DNA of 64,000 nucleotides from 66-474 sp035606235 (lineage in GTDB: Bacteria > Pseudomonadota > Gammaproteobacteria > Xanthomonadales > Rhodanobacteraceae): NCBI GenBank assembly GCA_035606235.1, contig DATNFU010000025.1:30928-94927 (forward strand). Direction: 5' to 3'. Each line of letters begins with the position of its first letter. Position 1 is the stretch's first letter. A model generated the notes under the pieces. It was not told where the DNA came from. It ran no database searches and was given only the letters and a program-made list of their open reading frames with translations. The position numbers were made by a program, and so were the translations under genes. Shown here piece by piece: positions 60,020 to 64,000 of the stretch.

Positions 60020-62299
60020 CTAGTTCCGATCCGGCTTCGGCTTGTAGAGCGGCGCAACGTAGGGAACGATTTTCTGGATCGCAACCGGGACTTCCACCAT
60101 CGCCACGGTCGGCGGTGAGCTTGGAGTCACTTCCACCAGCGTGGTCGGTGGGGGAGTCCACAACAGGAGCGGCGGCGGTGGAATGCCCAGAACGGGCGGA
60201 CCTACGACCAGCGTCGGTGGTGGCGTGGTCGGTGGTGGCGTGGTCGGCGGTGGCGTAGTCGGCGGTGGCGTGGTCGGCGGTGGCGTGGTCGGCGGTGGCG
60301 GTGCGGCCGCAATCGATCCGGTGGTATGCGCAAAAACCGGGCCACAGCAATTGAACGCGAAAGCGTAGGCGCCCGCATTCGGGCCGCCCAAGGTATACCC
60401 GCTGTACGTGATGCCCTTGTTCACGCCTACGGCGGATGAATCGAAGTTCGCGCTGCTGCCTGGACCATTCACCAGAGTTACGCCGGTCGGACTGCCCTTC
60501 AATCCGGTCAGCGTGGTGGCCGTGGTGCCGTCGAAGGTCTTGTCGCCGCCAGCGGCGAACACCAGCATGTATTGGGTTAGTGTGGCACCTTCGGTAAGGG
60601 TGAACTTGTTGGAATAATCCGTGGGAGCCGCGTAGGAAACTGGGTTGTAGAAGATATTCACCGGCGCCGCCGTGACCGTCGCCAACGGTGCCAGGGAGTC
60701 GAATACAACCGTGCCGCCAGCAATGCCCGGCCCGGTCCCGTCCGAGTCAGCGCTCAAGGTCATTCCCAACGGCAGGCCCAGGCTGCGGGTGGGATCGGCC
60801 GTTCCGCGAGTCAGCGTAAGCGCCGAGAAAACGTTGACGTTGTTTGCCGCGCACATCAGCAGGTTGCCATCCGTCACCGTAATGGCTGCCCGCTGATTTA
60901 CGTCGTTCCCCGCGCTGAGCTTGACACTGCCATTGGTCGTGGTGATCGCACCCTTGACATTGACATCGCGCCCGCAGCACACCGAGAAATTACCGTTGGT
61001 AGCAGTAACGGCGGCATTGATGTTCACGTCGCGATTGGCGTTCAGCGTCAGCGTGGTCGGTGTACCGCTGGCGGTCCAACTCACTGCATCGTTGATGAAG
61101 ATATCGCCGTTGCCGGTACCGGCCGGGGCGGTGGTGTCGATGGTGATATTGTTGGTGACCAGCTCATTGGAGAGTGTTGCACCGGAAATGTTGTCGCCCG
61201 GAGCGCTGCCCACGGTAAAATCCAGCGGATCGATCCGCCATTGACCGATCTGTCCTTGCGCGGCAGAGGTGCTGACGTGCGCACCATTGCGAATGTTGAC
61301 CCGCGAAGCCGATGTTTCGACAAGTCCACCGTTGCCGCTACCCGGCGCGCTGGCATCCAGCCTACCGCCGACATTCACGGTTCCACTTTCCATGTCGCCC
61401 AGCAGCAGGATCGTGCCGTTATGGTTCTGGATCGTCTGCGCCTGGATCGTCCCGGTGTTGTTGACCACGGTATTGAGGAGGTTGCCGGCTGCCTGCGCCG
61501 TGAGCAGCACGCGGCCACCATCGGCCTGGATCAGACCTCCGTTGCTGGCGAGCGCATTTACCGCGCCTTTTGAAACGGCCACGTTCAACAGTCCGTCGCC
61601 GGCCACGTCCAGCGTGGCTGCCTCACCGCTGGCCAGTGCCACGCTGCCAAGGCGCGCTGAGATCACACCCTGGTTGCTGACGCTGCGACCCATCAGCGCG
61701 ACATAGCCGCCAGTGGTTGCCACGATGCGGCCCTGATTGAGGATCGAGCCGCCGCCGGCGTTGGCAAACGCGTAGTGGCCGGCCATGAAGTCGGCATTGG
61801 TGATACCCATGGTGGAAGCCACCAACCCACCCACGCTGACCACAGCGCCATTGCCGAATAGCACGCCATTCGGATTGACCAAAAACACGTTGCCGTTGGC
61901 TGTAAGGTTGCCCAGGATGATCGACGGATCGGCGCCCAGCACGCGGTTCAACGCCACCGAAGTGCGGCCGGGTTGCATGAATTGCACGGTATTGCCAGCA
62001 CCGATGCTGAAGCTCTGCCAATTGATGATGGCGTTCGGGCTGGACTGGGTGATCGTCGTCGTGGGTCCGCTGCTGCTTATGCCAGCCTGGCCGGCTATTA
62101 CGACGCCGCCCGTGGGTTCGGTGGCATGCGCCTGCATGGCTAGCGCCAGCAGCAACGATGCCGACAGGGCCTGCAGGGTGAGCGACGCCAATCCGGCGCC
62201 ACGGCCTGTACCCGGCCCGCATTTTGAATTGTCGGGGCAACACATGTTGCCGGCGGCAGCGTGGACGAGCTTGTTCTGAATGGAGCGAGTGCGGTTCAT
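60020..62299 (-). CDS. TpsA-like filamentous hemagglutinin N-terminal domain protein
   Basis: Secreted exoprotein of a two-partner-secretion system. 759 residues: a long signal region (about 1-60), TPS domain (60-190) with NAIINWQSFSIGAGNTVQF and the NPNG motif VFLVNPNGVLFGNGA, a beta-helix-like region with repeated strands, a YDG-type segment (DKTFDGTTATTLTG), and a Pro-rich tail with (TTPPP)6, ending YKPKPDRN. Unusual: Cys pairs in SVCCGRDVNV and FNCCGPVF and a single Cys in LLMCAANNV. Shorter than classical FHA, with no contact-inhibition toxin end. DNA looks less GC-rich than neighbours. Confidence 0.88.
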   Translation of the reverse strand: MNRTRSIQNKLVHAAAGNMCCPDNSKCGPGTGRGAGLASLTLQALSASLLLALAMQAHATEPTGGVVIAGQAGISSSGPTTTITQSSPNAIINWQSFSIGAGNTVQFMQPGRTSVALNRVLGADPSIILGNLTANGNVFLVNPNGVLFGNGAVVSVGGLVASTMGITNADFMAGHYAFANAGGGSILNQGRIVATTGGYVALMGRSVSNQGVISARLGSVALASGEAATLDVAGDGLLNVAVSKGAVNALASNGGLIQADGGRVLLTAQAAGNLLNTVVNNTGTIQAQTIQNHNGTILLLGDMESGTVNVGGRLDASAPGSGNGGLVETSASRVNIRNGAHVSTSAAQGQIGQWRIDPLDFTVGSAPGDNISGATLSNELVTNNITIDTTAPAGTGNGDIFINDAVSWTASGTPTTLTLNANRDVNINAAVTATNGNFSVCCGRDVNVKGAITTTNGSVKLSAGNDVNQRAAITVTDGNLLMCAANNVNVFSALTLTRGTADPTRSLGLPLGMTLSADSDGTGPGIAGGTVVFDSLAPLATVTAAPVNIFYNPVSYAAPTDYSNKFTLTEGATLTQYMLVFAAGGDKTFDGTTATTLTGLKGSPTGVTLVNGPGSSANFDSSAVGVNKGITYSGYTLGGPNAGAYAFAFNCCGPVFAHTTGSIAAAPPPPTTPPPTTPPPTTPPPTTPPPTTPPPTLVVGPPVLGIPPPPLLLWTPPPTTLVEVTPSSPPTVAMVEVPVAIQKIVPYVAPLYKPKPDRN
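60209..60300. repeat. 15-bp tandem repeat coding for TTPPP units in tpsA
   Basis: Six nearly identical units of GGTGGCGTGGTCGGC (plus strand), differing at one or two positions (GTAGTC in one). As each unit is a multiple of three, length changes would keep the reading frame. Confidence 0.8.
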
Positions 62300-62350
62300 G
62301 GTAAATTCTCGAATGTTGTCTCGGCGGCCCGGCGTCGGGTCGAATGACGA

Positions 62351-64000
62351 TCAGAAGTACTTGACCCCCTGAATCCAGAACCGCCCCGAGCGATCGGGCG
62401 CCGATAGCGCGCTTTCGCTGCCGAGCTTGTGCGCGTAATACGTTCTAACCGAGAAGTCGCCCGGGGTATCCCAGGTGGCGCCCACTCCCACGCTGCTCAG
62501 GGTTCGGCTGTTCGAACCGACATACCAGGGGTGCTGGTTGATGGTGACGTGCCCGTTATCCACAAAGCCGAGCAGATGTACTTGTCCCGGCACATGATCG
62601 GAGAGCCCGACCAGCAGCAGGCGCGCTTCCAGGCTGGCCATGTAACCCTCATCGCCAAAGCCTTCGCCCTGGGGGTAAGCCCGGATGCCATCCATCCCGC
62701 CAAGCACCAGCTTCTCCGAAGGATCGAGATTCTTCGACGCCAGCTGCCCGGTGACGCTGCCGTACAGAGACACGCGGTCGGTAACCCGCTGCAGCCGCGC
62801 CACGTTGAACCACAGCTTGCCGTACGAACCATTGCTGCGCGCACTGACCGCGTCCGCCGCCCGTTCTGCCGGCGTCTGAATATCGAGAGAGCCGGCCGAA
62901 AGACCCACGAAAAAGGTCGTCACACCGCCGCCACCAAGACTGTCCTGATGATTGCCGTACAACTGGGCCGTGACCACATGCGCCTTGCGGTCGCTGATCG
63001 AATGGAACAGGTCGATATCGTCCTGGAACGTCTTGTCCTCGTAGACAAAACCGACGGTGAGATTGCTGTCGCGCGAACGCATCAGCGGGTAATAGCCGTA
63101 GGCGCTGGCCACTTCGGCCGAACCGTGTGCGCCGAGCGTGCTGAACTGCTTGCCCAGCACGTAGTCGAGCTTGCTGTACGCGACGCCCGCCGTGGCTTGA
63201 CCGAATTCCATCTGATATGACGCGCGACCGTAGCGCAGCCCGCGGCCCGACGTCAGCACACGCAGACTGGCGACATCGCCGCGTCCGAGTGGATCGTTGA
63301 GGTTCACCGTCGCGCCAATGCGATTTTCCCCGGTATAGGGGTTTCCCGCGTTATCAGCATCCACGCTGCCGTTCACCCGTTGACCGGGCGTGACATCGAC
63401 AAGCAAATCAGAACTGCCCGGCGAAGTACCCGGCGCCAGGATCGAAGAGACATGCACGCCGGGGACATCGGAAAGCATCAGGAGACGGCTCTCCAGCGGG
63501 CTGATCGTAATCGGATCACCGCTGTTCAATCCGTTCAATTTGCTTTGCGCAAGTGAGTTGGACAGGTTGGTGCTGTTGCGCAGTGTCACCTTGCCATAGC
63601 GGCCTTCGCTGACTGCTATGGTCACCACGTTGCCGACAACTTTCTGCGCCGGCAAAAACGCCTGCGCCACAAAGTAGCCGTGGCTGCGATAAAACTCCGT
63701 GATACGCGAGGCCATCACCTGCAGATCCGCCAGCGACAGCTGCGCTCCGGAGTGAAACCCGCTGACAGCCACCAGCTTCGCCTCGGAGAAAGCGTGCGCG
63801 CCGGAAACTCGAAGCACGTTGACCAGCACCTTGACCGAATCGGAAGCCGAGGATGCCGGCGCAGTTGTCGGTTCGATGCGGATGTCGGGTGCGGATTGCT
63901 GTGGCACCGGGGTCGGCGGAAGCTGCTGCAACTGGCTGCCTGCGCCGGGTATCTGCTGGGCGAGCGCGCCCTGACTGAGCGTCAGCAACACCAGCGGTAA
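62351..64000 (-). CDS. TpsB-like (ShlB/FhaC/HecB) outer-membrane transporter, 5' end outside window
   Basis: Exports TpsA. About 550 residues visible, Omp85/TpsB superfamily. The first visible residues (LPLVLLTLSQGALAQQ) look like the end of a signal peptide, so the start codon lies just beyond the right edge; the GTG at 63991 is not it. Then a Pro-rich linker, POTRA domain (VKVLVNVLRVSGAHAFSEAK; LQVMASRITEFYRSHGYFVA), and barrel with LVLGGMDGIRAYPQGEGFGD and the terminal WIQGVKYF. It starts a TpsB-TpsA-L,D-transpeptidase unit; 51 bases separate it from tpsA. Confidence 0.9.
   Translation of the reverse strand, partial: LPLVLLTLSQGALAQQIPGAGSQLQQLPPTPVPQQSAPDIRIEPTTAPASSASDSVKVLVNVLRVSGAHAFSEAKLVAVSGFHSGAQLSLADLQVMASRITEFYRSHGYFVAQAFLPAQKVVGNVVTIAVSEGRYGKVTLRNSTNLSNSLAQSKLNGLNSGDPITISPLESRLLMLSDVPGVHVSSILAPGTSPGSSDLLVDVTPGQRVNGSVDADNAGNPYTGENRIGATVNLNDPLGRGDVASLRVLTSGRGLRYGRASYQMEFGQATAGVAYSKLDYVLGKQFSTLGAHGSAEVASAYGYYPLMRSRDSNLTVGFVYEDKTFQDDIDLFHSISDRKAHVVTAQLYGNHQDSLGGGGVTTFFVGLSAGSLDIQTPAERAADAVSARSNGSYGKLWFNVARLQRVTDRVSLYGSVTGQLASKNLDPSEKLVLGGMDGIRAYPQGEGFGDEGYMASLEARLLLVGLSDHVPGQVHLLGFVDNGHVTINQHPWYVGSNSRTLSSVGVGATWDTPGDFSVRTYYAHKLGSESALSAPDRSGRFWIQGVKYF

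Noticed and set aside
60209..60300. Possible CRISPR array
   Set aside because: Units are directly adjacent with no spacers, and the sequence encodes a regular Pro/Thr tract in tpsA.
59982..60350. Extension of the L,D-transpeptidase into a (ATADH)n-rich N-terminus
   Set aside because: These residues are the out-of-frame reading of the tpsA Pro-rich tail and not part of the enzyme.

Overview
This window is a GC-rich chromosomal segment of a gammaproteobacterium, most likely order Xanthomonadales and closest in feel to Rhodanobacteraceae. This assignment is inferred from gene content and order: a divergent speD/clp pair with a Clp-type CRP homologue, a trpE-trpG-trpD-trpC run joined to rpe on one side and clp/speD/coq7 on the other, a Xanthomonas-like pdhA/pdhB/E2 operon beside kynA and hmgA/hppD, a zapA-6S RNA-ygfA unit, and many short repeats of the kind common in this order.

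Layout. 1-8.7 kb: the 3' part of pepP, an AcvB/VirJ-type protein, a DoxX protein, a large MprF lysyl-phosphatidylglycerol synthase on the minus strand, and a CioAB-type cytochrome bd oxidase. 8.9-13 kb: a ZapB-like coiled coil, zapA, 6S RNA, ygfA, an EVE-domain protein, rpiA, tRNA-Gln(CTG) and rplM-rpsI. 13.2-18.4 kb: a two-cluster Fe-S/CCG protein, coq7, a TonB receptor and speD. 18.5-28.7 kb: clp, a HAD phosphatase, then a long minus-strand run rpe -> (broken HicB-like gene) -> response regulator -> histidine kinase -> trpE -> trpG -> trpD -> ABM-domain protein -> trpC -> HAD.

28.8-43 kb: djlA, a small cytochrome c, purC, an Mpo1-like membrane protein, an S1/P1 nuclease with an MBL hydrolase, gapA, a SirB2 protein, the tyrosine-degradation genes (FAH, a methyltransferase, hmgA, hppD) with a GIY-YIG gene between hmgA and hppD, a DUF5362-like protein, a POT peptide transporter and kynA. 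43-46.8 kb: pyruvate dehydrogenase E1 alpha, E1 beta and E2. 46.9-58.5 kb: a DUF5916-type outer-membrane protein, an unknown secreted protein, a small membrane protein, trpS with an extra C-terminal domain, a second TonB receptor, a PAS-GGDEF diguanylate cyclase, arginase and an Hpt protein. 59-64 kb: an IS3 transposase remnant followed by a two-partner-secretion module (TpsB, cut by the right edge; TpsA) with an L,D-transpeptidase gene downstream.

Themes. Aromatic amino acids are both made (trp genes) and broken down (kynA, hppD, hmgA, FAH), with a peptide importer alongside. Envelope functions recur: MprF with an AcvB/VirJ-type partner, TonB receptors, and the TPS module with its transpeptidase. 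At least four short repeat families lie between genes. One (family A) supplies the stop codon of three genes exactly and forms the last part of trpG. Another (family D) flanks the GIY-YIG gene as two inverted arms, and the same two arms occur without cargo near 45.3 kb. No plasmid, phage or CRISPR features were seen.
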